A stretch of DNA of 64,000 bases from Dinoroseobacter sp049800835 (GTDB taxonomy: Bacteria; Pseudomonadota; Alphaproteobacteria; Rhodobacterales; Rhodobacteraceae). The notes under the pieces are model-generated. The model was not told the origin of the DNA. It saw only the letters and a list, made by a program, of their open reading frames with translations, and ran no database searches. The position numbers and the translations under genes are program-made. Each line of letters opens with the position of its first letter. The stretch's first letter is position 1. The DNA lies in contig NZ_JBNAFU010000004.1 in NCBI RefSeq assembly GCF_049800835.1, forward strand, positions 62,001-126,000. Direction: 5' to 3'. This document shows, one piece after another, positions 1 to 8,560 of the stretch.

Positions 1-2
1 AA

Positions 3-332
3 CAGACCGAACAGGAATACAGCCGCTGGAATTTCGATGTGGCCGATACGGACGTTCTGTTGCGCCATTTTGAGGAGGCCGAGGCCGAGTGCGCGCGGAT
101 TTTGGCGCAGGAGGCCGTGGATTCCAAGACTGGCAAGCGCATTGTCATGGCGCATCCCGCCTATGACCAGTGCATCAAGGCGAGCCATATCTTCAACCTG
201 CTGGACGCGCGCGGGGTTATCTCCGTCACGGAACGACAGGCCTATATTGGCCGGGTCCGGACGCTGGCCAAGGCCTGCGCAGACGCATTCGTGCAAACAC
301 CGGCGGGGGGCTGGACGCCTGAGCCTGTATGA
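3..332 (+). CDS. glyQ: Glycyl-tRNA synthetase alpha subunit, C-terminal part (truncated by window start)
   Basis: The reading frame is open from base 3 and gives 109 residues of the C-terminal end of the class II glycyl-tRNA synthetase alpha chain. The first visible residues, QTEQEYSRWNFDVADTD, are the conserved stretch that ends the catalytic region in this family. The helical tail that follows (FEEAEAECARILAQ, then HPAYDQCIKASHIFNLLDARG) is also typical. GlyQ pairs with GlyS (809-3028) to form the alpha2beta2 enzyme that charges tRNA-Gly. The stop codon overlaps the next gene's start as ATGA at 329-332, so translation is probably coupled. The gene's start lies outside the window. Confidence 0.95.
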   Translation, partial: QTEQEYSRWNFDVADTDVLLRHFEEAEAECARILAQEAVDSKTGKRIVMAHPAYDQCIKASHIFNLLDARGVISVTERQAYIGRVRTLAKACADAFVQTPAGGWTPEPV

Positions 333-805
333 CCGGCGGCAAGTTGGTCGGAGGATTGATCGTGGGGTTTGCACTGATCTTTGGCGCAGTGGTCTATTAC
401 ACGCAGGTGTTTGCCTATTACGAGGAGGTCGCTGCAGACGCAGTCACGATCCGTCTGACCCCGCTCGATGAGACCAGCGCGCCGGAGGCGATGCTGACCA
501 CAAATGTGCAGGCGATCGACGGGGACTCGAGCCCGTTGCGGTTCCGGGCCTGTTTCCGGACGACCGAGAGCCTTGCGCTGCTGACCGAAAGCTATGTGAT
601 CCGCGATGATGCCGTGCCCCTGAACGCGCCGGGCTGGTTTGACTGCTTCGACGCGCCGTCCATCGGAGCGGCGCTGGCCAGTGGGGAGGCGATCGCGTTT
701 CTGGGCGAGGCGGAAATTGCCGATGGCGTCGACCGGATCGTTGCGGTCTATGACGACGGGCGCGCCTTTGCCTGGCACCAACTCAATAAAAAATACGCGG
801 ATTAA
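329..805 (+). CDS. DUF6446 family membrane-anchored protein
   Basis: 158 residues with one strongly hydrophobic N-terminal segment (about residues 5-27, GGLIVGFALIFGAVVYYTQVF), then a soluble domain that probably faces the periplasm. The sequence and its place between glyQ and glyS match the DUF6446 family, which I know from Rhodobacteraceae; its function is unknown. Conserved-looking features in the soluble part are two cysteines (about C70 in FRACFRT and C110 in WFDCFDAP) that could form a disulfide. The start overlaps the glyQ stop (ATGA), and glyS begins 3 bases after its stop, so it is inside the glyQ-glyS operon. Nothing in the sequence links it chemically to tRNA charging. Confidence 0.8.
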   Translation: MTGGKLVGGLIVGFALIFGAVVYYTQVFAYYEEVAADAVTIRLTPLDETSAPEAMLTTNVQAIDGDSSPLRFRACFRTTESLALLTESYVIRDDAVPLNAPGWFDCFDAPSIGAALASGEAIAFLGEAEIADGVDRIVAVYDDGRAFAWHQLNKKYAD

Positions 806-808
806 CCG

Positions 809-3028
809 ATGCCCGAGCTTCTGATCGAACTCTTCTCCGAGGAAATACCCGCCCGGATGCAGGCCAAGGCAGCAGCCGATCTGCAAAAACTGGTCACCAA
901 TGGGTTGGTGGAAGCCGGGTTGACCTATGCCGGGGCAAAGGCTTTTGCGACCCCGCGGCGTCTTACGCTGGTTGTTTCGGATGTGTTGGCCGCTTCCGCA
1001 CCGGTACGCGAAGAGCGCAAGGGGCCGCGAGCCGATGCGCCCGACAAGGCGATCGACGGGTTCTTGCGCGCAACCGGCCTGAGCCGCGATCAGCTTGAGA
1101 GCCGCGAGACAAAAAAAGGCGATGTTCTGTTTGCAGTGATCGAACGTCCCTGGCGACCCGCGGCAGAGATCGTGGCCGAGGTGCTGGAGGAAACAGTCCG
1201 GACGTTTCCTTGGCCCAAGTCCATGCGCTGGGGCAGCGGGACATTGCGCTGGGTGCGTCCGTTGCACCGAATTCTCTGCCTGCTTCGCACCGAAGAAGGA
1301 GCGGAGGTCGTGCCCGTGAGTATAGACGGGATCGCTGCATCGGACGTGACCGAAGGCCATCGGTTCCTGTCGAAAGGCACACTCAAGGTCACAGGTTTCG
1401 ATGACTACGAGGCCAAGCTGAAACGTGCTCATGTCGTGCTTGACCCGCAAGCCCGCGCCGACCACATCCGGGCCGACGCTGAAAACGCTGCCTTCGCGCA
1501 GGGGCTTGAGGTGGTCGAAGACTCAGGGTTGCTGCGAGAGGTCGCTGGCCTGGTCGAATGGCCGGTTGTCTTGATGGGCGAGATCGGGGAGGATTTCCTG
1601 TCGCTGCCGCCGGAGGTCCTGCAAACCTCGATGCGGGAACATCAAAAGTTTTTCTCTGTTAAAGACGCCAAATCGGGACAGATTGTTCGATTTGTGACAG
1701 TGGCGAACACGGAAACGGCCGATCACGGCGCCACCATTCTGGCAGGCAACCAGAAGGTTCTGGCGGCGCGTTTGGCGGATGCGAAGTTCTTTTGGGAAAA
1801 CGACCTCCGGATCGCGAAAGCTGGTATGCAGCCGTGGCGAGACAGCCTGACGAATGTCACGTTTCACCGGGAATTGGGCTCGCAGGCCGCGCGGATAGAC
1901 CGTATCGCAGCGCTGGCGCGGGGCATTGCGGATCAAATCGGGACCGACCCGGATCAGTCCGCGTTGGCGGCGGAACTGGCAAAGGCCGATCTGAGTTCCG
2001 AAATGGTCTATGAATTCCCGGAGCTTCAGGGGGTGATGGGCCGCTATTACATCGCCGAGGCCGGGCATCCGCAGGAAGTGGCGGACGTTGCGCGTGACCA
2101 CTATGCCCCTCTCGGGCCGACCGACGATGTGCCGACGGCGCCACTTTCGGTGGCTGTCGCGCTGGCAGACAAGCTGGATACATTGACTGGTTTCTGGGCG
2201 ATTGATGAAAAGCCTACCGGCTCCAAGGACCCCTACGCGCTGCGTCGGGCCGCCCTTGGGGTGATCCGGATCGTGCTTGAGAACGACCTGCGCTTGCCAC
2301 TCGATCCGTTGTTTGATGCGCAGCTCGTGCGCCAGAAGGCCAGTCTGGTCAATCCCATCGCGGAAGAAGAGGTCGAGGACCTGCTGCGGGAGATTGCCAA
2401 TCATGGCGTTTTTGGCGCTGCGTTTCGCGCTGTCCGCGATGCGCGTACGGGGTCGCCCTCGGACGGTTTTCTCAGCCTCGAAGACCAGGTGCCCGACAAG
2501 TCCATCGATTTGCTTGCCTTTTTCCATGACCGGCTGAAGGTCTACCTTCGCGACCGGGACATCCCCCATGACGTGATCGACGCCTGCCTTGCCATGGACG
2601 GCAACGACGACCTTCGGTTGCTGGTGAACCGGGCGGAGGCGCTGGCGCAGACGCTCAAGACCGAAAACGGGGAGAACCTGTTGCAGGGCTTCAAGCGGGC
2701 GAACAACATCCTGTCGCAAGCCGAAGAGGCGGACGGGGTCGAGTATTCGTACGGCGCAGACATCAAGTTTGCCGAAGACCCGGCGGAAAAGGCGCTGTTC
2801 GAAGCGCTCGATGCGGCGGATGCCACCATCCAGCCCGCGCTCAAGGCAGAAGACTTCGGCACCGCGATGGCTGCGATGGCCGGGCTCCGGCCGCAAGTCG
2901 ATGCGTTTTTCGAGGCGGTACAGGTGAACTCCGACAATCAGGTCTTGCGCCGCAACCGGCTGAACCTGCTGAGCCGCATTCGCACCGTTTGTCTTCAGGT
3001 CGCTGATCTGACCCAGATCTCCGGCTAG
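809..3028 (+). CDS. glyS: Glycyl-tRNA synthetase beta subunit
   Basis: 739 residues, normal length for bacterial GlyS. It begins MPELLIELFSEEIPARMQ, the family N-terminus. It contains the HD-like segment typical of the family (VALADKLDTLTGFWAIDEKPTGSKDPYALRRAALG, shown here only in outline, near residues 450-485) and the C-terminal helical anticodon-recognition region ending RNRLNLLSRI. With GlyQ it forms the heterotetrameric enzyme that attaches glycine to tRNA-Gly in the cytoplasm. ATG at 809 follows the DUF6446 stop by 3 bases, which supports one polycistronic transcript. Confidence 0.97.
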   Translation: MPELLIELFSEEIPARMQAKAAADLQKLVTNGLVEAGLTYAGAKAFATPRRLTLVVSDVLAASAPVREERKGPRADAPDKAIDGFLRATGLSRDQLESRETKKGDVLFAVIERPWRPAAEIVAEVLEETVRTFPWPKSMRWGSGTLRWVRPLHRILCLLRTEEGAEVVPVSIDGIAASDVTEGHRFLSKGTLKVTGFDDYEAKLKRAHVVLDPQARADHIRADAENAAFAQGLEVVEDSGLLREVAGLVEWPVVLMGEIGEDFLSLPPEVLQTSMREHQKFFSVKDAKSGQIVRFVTVANTETADHGATILAGNQKVLAARLADAKFFWENDLRIAKAGMQPWRDSLTNVTFHRELGSQAARIDRIAALARGIADQIGTDPDQSALAAELAKADLSSEMVYEFPELQGVMGRYYIAEAGHPQEVADVARDHYAPLGPTDDVPTAPLSVAVALADKLDTLTGFWAIDEKPTGSKDPYALRRAALGVIRIVLENDLRLPLDPLFDAQLVRQKASLVNPIAEEEVEDLLREIANHGVFGAAFRAVRDARTGSPSDGFLSLEDQVPDKSIDLLAFFHDRLKVYLRDRDIPHDVIDACLAMDGNDDLRLLVNRAEALAQTLKTENGENLLQGFKRANNILSQAEEADGVEYSYGADIKFAEDPAEKALFEALDAADATIQPALKAEDFGTAMAAMAGLRPQVDAFFEAVQVNSDNQVLRRNRLNLLSRIRTVCLQVADLTQISG

Positions 3029-3096
3029 CACGGATCAACCGTCACAGTTGCAAATGCTCGCAAGCTGGCTATCGTGTCGCCGAGGAGTACGCTGCG

Positions 3097-5685
3097 GTGC
3101 AGAAAAAGGCGCCATTTACCATTGTGACAAAGACCGCCGCCCTGTCCGGCGCGGCGCATGGTCAGCGTGCCAAGTGCATCCAGCGTCTGATCCGGCTTGA
3201 TATGCCGGTACCGCATACGGTGGCTCTGGGCTTTGACGTCGTCCACAAGATCGCAAACGGAACGGCTTTTGACCTGACAGAGCTGCTTGCGGGGTTTGGC
3301 GCCGATCCTCTGGTGTCGGTCCGTCCGAGCCCGGAGTATCAGGAATGGGGCGGGCCATCGACCGTGCTGGATGTCGGCATGAACGATGCACTGCTTGTTT
3401 CCCTGTCCGAAGCCATCGGGTCGGAAGCTGCGCGGTCGATTTATCTGCGTTTCATCGTGTCGTTTGCGGTTGATGTAGCCCGGCTTGACCCGGAGCTTTT
3501 CGATGATGTCGACAACTCGCGCGAAGGATTGCTGAGCGCATTGGACATCTATCAGGAGGAAATGGACGAACCGTTTCCCCAGGACCCTGCCGAACAGTTG
3601 GCAACCGTGCTCAGGTCGATGGCGCGCGCATGGGAGGGGCCCTCGGCGCGGCTGTTGCGGCAGTCGCGCGGTGCGCCTGTTGATGCAGGGCTTGGATTGG
3701 TGGTCCAACGGATGGCGCTCGGCCTGGGCGCGCCGGAATCCGGGTCCGGAGTGATCCAGTTCGTGAGCTCCGAGACTGGCCATCCGCAGATCACCGGGCG
3801 CTATCTGAGCCAAAGTCAGGGGCGTGAGGCGCTCGCCAAGCCAGCGCAGGCGCTATACCTTGAACGGGACACGCGCGGTTTGTCGCTCGAAGAGGTTTGT
3901 CCCGAAGGCTTCGCTGAGTTGCAAGCCCTGTCCGATATCCTTCGCACTGGTCTGCGCGAAGAGATGCAGATCGAATTCGCGCTCGATGCCGGAAAACTGA
4001 GTGTTCTCGATGCCGTCAAGGTGCCAAGGGCACCGCGCGCTGCTGTTCGGATTGCGGTCAGCCTTGCGGAAAGCGGCGTGATCACCAAAGAGGATGCCCT
4101 GCTGCGGATCGAACCGCGCGCTTTGCCAGAGCTCTTGCACCGTCAGGTGGACATGGCCGCGCCACGCGACGTGATCGCGCGCGGTATGGCGGCCAGCCCG
4201 GGGGCTGCGACCGGTGTTCTGGTTTTCTCTGCCGCTGCGGCACAGGCGGCCGCGGCACAGGATACACCGTGTATTCTTGTGCGCCCGGAAACCGCGCCGG
4301 AGGACATTCGCGGGATGCACGCAGCCGCGGCGGTCATGACCCAGAAAGGTGGGATGACCAGCCACGCTGCGGTGATCGCACGGGGCCTTGGAAAACCGTG
4401 CATCGTTGGTACCAGTGGCGCGGCGATCGATGTGAAGGCCAAGCAAATGACCCTGCCCGGAGGGCGCGTTTTCGCAGCGGGCGATACGGTAACGCTGGAC
4501 GGCACTGCCGGGGAGTGCCTCGCTGGCGAGGTGCCTTTGATCGAACCCTCGCTGGACGGCTCGTTCCGGACCCTGATGGCCTGGGCAGACCAAGCCCGCG
4601 ATATCGGCATACGGGTCAATGCGGACACGCCCGCCGATGCCGAAGTCGCACGGCGTTTTGATGCGGACGGGATCGGTTTGTGCCGCACCGAGCATATGTT
4701 CTTTGACGAAGATCGTCTGACCGTGATGCATGAGATGATCTTTGCCGAAACCGCAGAGGCTCGCGCGGCCGCGCTTGAACGCTTGCTGCCGATGCAACGC
4801 GCGGATTTCGGATCCCTGTTCGAGATCATGCGCGGCAAGCCCGTCTGCATCCGGCTGTTTGACCCACCACTGCACGAGTTCCTGCCGACCTCGCGCGAAG
4901 GGGTGTTTGGCCTTGCCGAGGCGCTCGATTTGTCAGTTTCCACGGTATCGCAGCGCATTGAAGCGCTGAGCGAATACAACCCCATGCTCGGGATGCGGGG
5001 CGTGCGGCTCGGCATTGCAATGCCGGAGATCTACGACATGCAGGCGCGCGCGATTTTCGAGGCGACCCTGGATGCCAGTTTGCGCGGAGCCATCATCACC
5101 CCCGAGATCATGTTGCCGCTGGTCTCGGCCCGGCGCGAGGTGGAGCTGATCAAATCCAATATCGATGCCGTGGCGGCCGCGGTCCGCACCGAACGCGGCG
5201 TGCGCTTCAATTACCGGTTGGGCGTGATGGTGGAAACGCCGCGCGCCGCGTTGAAAGCGGGCGAGATTGCCGAGATCACGGATTTCCTGTCTTTCGGGAC
5301 CAATGACCTGACCCAGATGACCTATGGTCTGAGCCGCGACGATGCGGGCCGGTTCATGGGGTCGTATGTGCAGCAGGGTGTTTTCTCTGAAGACCCGTTT
5401 CATACGCTGGATGCTGACGGGGTGGGCGAGCTTCTGAATATTGCCGCGGATCGTGGGCGCGCAACGCGATCTGACTTGACCTTGTCAATCTGTGGAGAGC
5501 ACGGCGGTGATCCCGATTCGATAGACTTTTGCCGAAAAGCAAGGTTCACGTACGTTTCCTGTTCGCCATTTCGGGTGCCTGTTGCGCGTATGGCCGCAGC
5601 CCATCTGGCCCTGACCGATGTCCCGATGGAGAAAAAACCGCGCCGTTTCAATATTTTGGGGCGCGTCTTGCGGTCTGGCAGCTAG
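3097..5685 (+). CDS. PPDK-like PEP-utilising protein with degenerate ATP-grasp half
   Basis: 862 residues, close in length and domain order to pyruvate phosphate dikinase. The phosphohistidine swivel domain is intact (GGMTSHAAVIARGLGKPC, His near residue 428). So is the PEP/pyruvate TIM-barrel (GIGLCRTEHMFF; SFGTNDLTQMTYG; CGEHGGDP with the catalytic Cys; YVSCSPFRVPVARMAAA). The N-terminal nucleotide domain is poorly conserved. The usual GGKG lysine loop reads GAAHGQRAKC, the MPGMMDT region after VSVR is replaced, and the LQTR motif after the IEF strand reads LDAV. It may therefore not use ATP as true PpdK does. GTG start at 3097 with GAGGAG upstream. It lies 68 bases after glyS, and such a gene next to glyS is a recurring arrangement in this family. 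Most databases would call it pyruvate phosphate dikinase or putative PEP-binding protein. Confidence 0.8.
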   Translation: MQKKAPFTIVTKTAALSGAAHGQRAKCIQRLIRLDMPVPHTVALGFDVVHKIANGTAFDLTELLAGFGADPLVSVRPSPEYQEWGGPSTVLDVGMNDALLVSLSEAIGSEAARSIYLRFIVSFAVDVARLDPELFDDVDNSREGLLSALDIYQEEMDEPFPQDPAEQLATVLRSMARAWEGPSARLLRQSRGAPVDAGLGLVVQRMALGLGAPESGSGVIQFVSSETGHPQITGRYLSQSQGREALAKPAQALYLERDTRGLSLEEVCPEGFAELQALSDILRTGLREEMQIEFALDAGKLSVLDAVKVPRAPRAAVRIAVSLAESGVITKEDALLRIEPRALPELLHRQVDMAAPRDVIARGMAASPGAATGVLVFSAAAAQAAAAQDTPCILVRPETAPEDIRGMHAAAAVMTQKGGMTSHAAVIARGLGKPCIVGTSGAAIDVKAKQMTLPGGRVFAAGDTVTLDGTAGECLAGEVPLIEPSLDGSFRTLMAWADQARDIGIRVNADTPADAEVARRFDADGIGLCRTEHMFFDEDRLTVMHEMIFAETAEARAAALERLLPMQRADFGSLFEIMRGKPVCIRLFDPPLHEFLPTSREGVFGLAEALDLSVSTVSQRIEALSEYNPMLGMRGVRLGIAMPEIYDMQARAIFEATLDASLRGAIITPEIMLPLVSARREVELIKSNIDAVAAAVRTERGVRFNYRLGVMVETPRAALKAGEIAEITDFLSFGTNDLTQMTYGLSRDDAGRFMGSYVQQGVFSEDPFHTLDADGVGELLNIAADRGRATRSDLTLSICGEHGGDPDSIDFCRKARFTYVSCSPFRVPVARMAAAHLALTDVPMEKKPRRFNILGRVLRSGS

Positions 5686-5861
5686 CTGCCTTCAAATTGC
5701 CTGAGTTGAAACAAACTGTTGCCAACCTGCCACGGGGGTGGACGTAGGGTTACAGTTCTCTTAATCAGCACCCGGTGAACGTAGAGTTTCTGCGTTTGCG
5801 AAGTAAAATGCTGCGACTGCGAAATCGAGTCTTCGCTGTCGTTACCTAAGGGGGCTACAAG

Positions 5862-6551
5862 GTGACTGTCAAAGGATCCTTCAAAGCGCTGTGTTTTGGC
5901 GCTGCAATTGTTTTGGCCGGACCTGCCATGTCCGACGTGACCGTTTCGACATCTTCGAATGCGACGGCTGTCATGGATCTGGAATTGCGAGGTCTGCTGG
6001 GCACGGAACAAGGGGCGTTGTCATCCCTGTCCGCGACACGTCTGAAGCGCCTCTCCAAGCCGGTCAAGACTTCGCCACAACCGAGTGCGCGCATGTACAG
6101 CCGCGATTTCATTGACGGACTGCCCGAATCTTCTGGTGGCGCAGCGTGGCAATGCTTGTCCGAAGCTCTCTACTTCGAGGCGCGCGGCGAAAGCATCAAG
6201 GGCCAGTTCGCCGTTGCCGAAGTGATCCTGAACCGAGTGGAAAGTGACCGGTACCCTGACAGTGTTTGCGGCGTGATCAATCAGGGCACGGGGCGCAAAT
6301 ATGCCTGTCAGTTCACGTATACGTGCGATGGGCTGCCGGAACGCATCTCTGAACCTGCGGCATGGGAACGGGTGGGTAAGATCGCCGAACTCAGCCTCGG
6401 CGCGCAGGAGCGCCCGCTGACCGATGGCGCCACGCACTATCATACCACGGCCGTAAACCCCCGTTGGGCCAGCAAGTATATCCGGACCGCACAAATCGGG
6501 GTGCACAGGTTCTATCGGCAGTTCTACCCGGGCCGTACCGCATCGCGCTGA
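5862..6551 (+). CDS. SleB-like cell wall hydrolase
   Basis: 229 residues with a GTG start and a Sec-type signal (MTVKGSFKALCFGAAIVLAG, probably cut after PAMSDV). The C-terminal half is a Hydrolase_2 (SleB/CwlJ) domain. It shows the catalytic-region pattern ALYFEARGES, then FAVAEVILNRV and VCGVINQG, and ends with THYHTTAVNPRWA. The family cleaves peptidoglycan, classically in spore cortex, but in non-sporulating alphaproteobacteria it acts in cell wall turnover. The glutamate in YFEARGE is the expected catalytic acid. It stands alone with about 175 bases upstream. The residues between signal and domain (about 25-90) look disordered. Confidence 0.88.
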   Translation: MTVKGSFKALCFGAAIVLAGPAMSDVTVSTSSNATAVMDLELRGLLGTEQGALSSLSATRLKRLSKPVKTSPQPSARMYSRDFIDGLPESSGGAAWQCLSEALYFEARGESIKGQFAVAEVILNRVESDRYPDSVCGVINQGTGRKYACQFTYTCDGLPERISEPAAWERVGKIAELSLGAQERPLTDGATHYHTTAVNPRWASKYIRTAQIGVHRFYRQFYPGRTASR

Positions 6552-6658
6552 GGCGCTTGTGTCGCGGTACATGCCGGTTTTAGAGCAGGACCCCCCTGCA
6601 ACTGAATGCTAGCCTGACCTTGACGCCTGCATGATCAGGCTTTGCATGGGCTCAACCG

Positions 6659-7534
6659 ATGTCATCTGAAATACTGCTGGCGTTCGCGCATCCGGAAAAG
6701 CGCGCGGCAGCCATGTCTGAACGGGACCGCATTTCGCTGCGAGATCATGTCCGCGAGGTCGAGATCGGGGCCTATCAGGCAGAGCGGGGCACTACCCAGT
6801 CCATCCGTTTCAATATCGTGGTCGAGGTGCGCACCGCAGCGGAAACGCTGGCGGACGATGTCGACAAGGTCCTGAGCTATGACACGATCGCCGATGCGAT
6901 CGATGCGGCCCTTGCGGAAGAGCGGCTCAACCTTCTGGAGACGCTGGCCGAGCGTATCGCCGAACGTATCCTCGCGGATCCGAGGGCGGCGCGCGCGTTT
7001 ATCCGCATAGAGAAGCTGGACCGCGGCCCGTATGCCTTGGGCGTCGAGATCGTGCGCGAGGCCGAAGCAATTCGCCTTGCGCCACTTGAACCTGAACCGC
7101 GCCCGCGCCTGGTCTTCCTGCACGAAAGCGCGCTTCACGATCACAAGTTGTCGGAGTATCTGGACGCGTGGGAGGCGCTGGACGAGCCCCTGATCCTGTG
7201 CGTGGGACCGGTGCCTCGTCCCTCGCCGCACTCGGCGGTGCGCGGGGCACAGCGCCGCATTGATCTGTTGTCGATTGAACAGAATGCGTGGGTTCTCGCC
7301 GGGCGCGACCCGCGTTGCGTGGTTGTGGCCACACGCGCCGAGATTGATTGGGCGCTGCGACAAGGTCAGACCACGGTTTGGGCACCGTCGAAACTGGTGT
7401 TGGATGCCGCGGACGGCCCCACGCCCGCGCCCGAGCATCCGCGCGCCTTGATGCGCTGGCTGGGCGAGCGGCTTGACGCGATCGAATTGCTGGAGTGGGA
7501 CGATGCGGGCGTGCGCCCCTTGCCGTCCGCATGA
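6659..7534 (+). CDS. folB: Dihydroneopterin aldolase with C-terminal extension
   Basis: 291 residues. Residues about 18-140 form a FolB/T-fold domain (ISLRDHVREVEIGAYQAERG; DDVDKVLSYDTIADAI; LLETLAERIAERIL; IRIEKLDRGPYALGVEI). FolB converts dihydroneopterin to 6-hydroxymethyl-dihydropterin in folate synthesis. FolB is normally about 120 residues. Here about 150 more follow (from about PRLVFLHESALHDHK) that I do not recognise. The next gene is folP, the next-but-one pathway step, which supports the call. The start could be M1 (6659) or M18 (6710, MSERDRISLRDH); neither has a strong ribosome site. Confidence 0.88.
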   Translation: MSSEILLAFAHPEKRAAAMSERDRISLRDHVREVEIGAYQAERGTTQSIRFNIVVEVRTAAETLADDVDKVLSYDTIADAIDAALAEERLNLLETLAERIAERILADPRAARAFIRIEKLDRGPYALGVEIVREAEAIRLAPLEPEPRPRLVFLHESALHDHKLSEYLDAWEALDEPLILCVGPVPRPSPHSAVRGAQRRIDLLSIEQNAWVLAGRDPRCVVVATRAEIDWALRQGQTTVWAPSKLVLDAADGPTPAPEHPRALMRWLGERLDAIELLEWDDAGVRPLPSA

Positions 7535-7555
7535 TTTCCTGATTCACCCGTTGTC

Positions 7556-8560
7556 ATGAGCACGCGTTACTTTGGCCCGGTCCCGGACCCGGACGGCATC
7601 CACCTGCTGGCGGGTGGATGGGTGCGGTTCACGGATGTGATATGCTATTCCCGCGGCAAGTCGCCGGAGCGCCAGTGCGCCACCGAAATCGGGCACGCAG
7701 CCCTTGACCGGTTGACCGCGCCCAGATCGCCTGTTGCCGGGCTGTCGCTCGATCAACCTCGGATCATGGGAATTCTGAACGCAACACCTGACAGCTTCTC
7801 CGACGGCGGGCTTTTCGACGATGCGGAGGCAGGGTTTGCGCATGCCCGGGATATGCTGGAGCAAGGCGCGGACATTCTGGACATCGGAGGTGAGTCCACG
7901 CGCCCGGGTGCACAGGAAGTCCCACCCGATCAGGAGGTCGCGCGCACGGTGCCCCTGATCGCCCGGCTGCGTGCTGAGGGTTTTACAACGCCGCTGTCCA
8001 TCGACACGCGCAAGGCTGCGGTTGCGCGTGCAGCGCTGGATGCGGGCGCGGACCTGATCAACGATGTCTCTGCGTTCAGCCATGATCCTGAGATGTCGCG
8101 TCTCGCCGTGGAAACCGGCGCGCCCGCATGTCTCATGCATGCACAGGGCAATCCGGATACCATGCAGATCGCGCCCAAGTACCAGAATGCTGTCCTGGAT
8201 GTTTATGACTATCTTGAGAACAAGCTGTCCTCGATGGAGGCGCAGGGGATGCCGCGAAACCGGGTACTGGTCGACGTTGGCATCGGGTTTGGCAAGACGG
8301 TTTCGCATAATCTCGAGCTTTTGCGCGCGCTCGGTGTTTTCCACGGACTCGGATGCGGTATCCTGCTCGGGGCGTCGCGCAAGAGCTTCATAGGCGCCCT
8401 GACCGGCGCGCAGGTCGCGGCTGAGCGCTTGCCCGGGTCCCTCGCTGTCGCCTTGCATGGGGTAGCGCAAGGGGTTCAGGTTCTGCGGGTCCATGATGTA
8501 GAAGAAACCCGGCAGGCTCTGACGGTTTGGGGCCATCTAACGAGGAGGGAGGGGCCATGA
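7556..8560 (+). CDS. folP: Dihydropteroate synthase
   Basis: 334 residues. The TIM-barrel core starts near residue 68 with MGILNATPDSFSDGG, followed by DIGGESTRPGAQ, SIDTRKAAVARAAL, LINDVSAF, DVGIGFGKT and LLGASRKSFIG. These are all the pterin- and pABA-binding signatures of FolP. The enzyme condenses hydroxymethyl-dihydropterin pyrophosphate with p-aminobenzoate and is the sulfonamide target. The about 65-residue N-terminal extension is longer than in E. coli. It sits 21 bases after folB and overlaps glmM by ATGA at 8557-8560. Confidence 0.97.
   Translation: MSTRYFGPVPDPDGIHLLAGGWVRFTDVICYSRGKSPERQCATEIGHAALDRLTAPRSPVAGLSLDQPRIMGILNATPDSFSDGGLFDDAEAGFAHARDMLEQGADILDIGGESTRPGAQEVPPDQEVARTVPLIARLRAEGFTTPLSIDTRKAAVARAALDAGADLINDVSAFSHDPEMSRLAVETGAPACLMHAQGNPDTMQIAPKYQNAVLDVYDYLENKLSSMEAQGMPRNRVLVDVGIGFGKTVSHNLELLRALGVFHGLGCGILLGASRKSFIGALTGAQVAAERLPGSLAVALHGVAQGVQVLRVHDVEETRQALTVWGHLTRREGP

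Noticed and set aside
242..1465. Minus-strand frame (407 codons) opposite the DUF6446 gene and glyS
   Set aside because: Shadow of glyS; His/Gly/Arg-rich with no recognisable domain.
5677..5690. Palindrome GGCAGCTAGCTGCC as terminator of the PPDK-like gene
   Set aside because: No loop and no T-run; it overlaps the stop codon and is probably chance.
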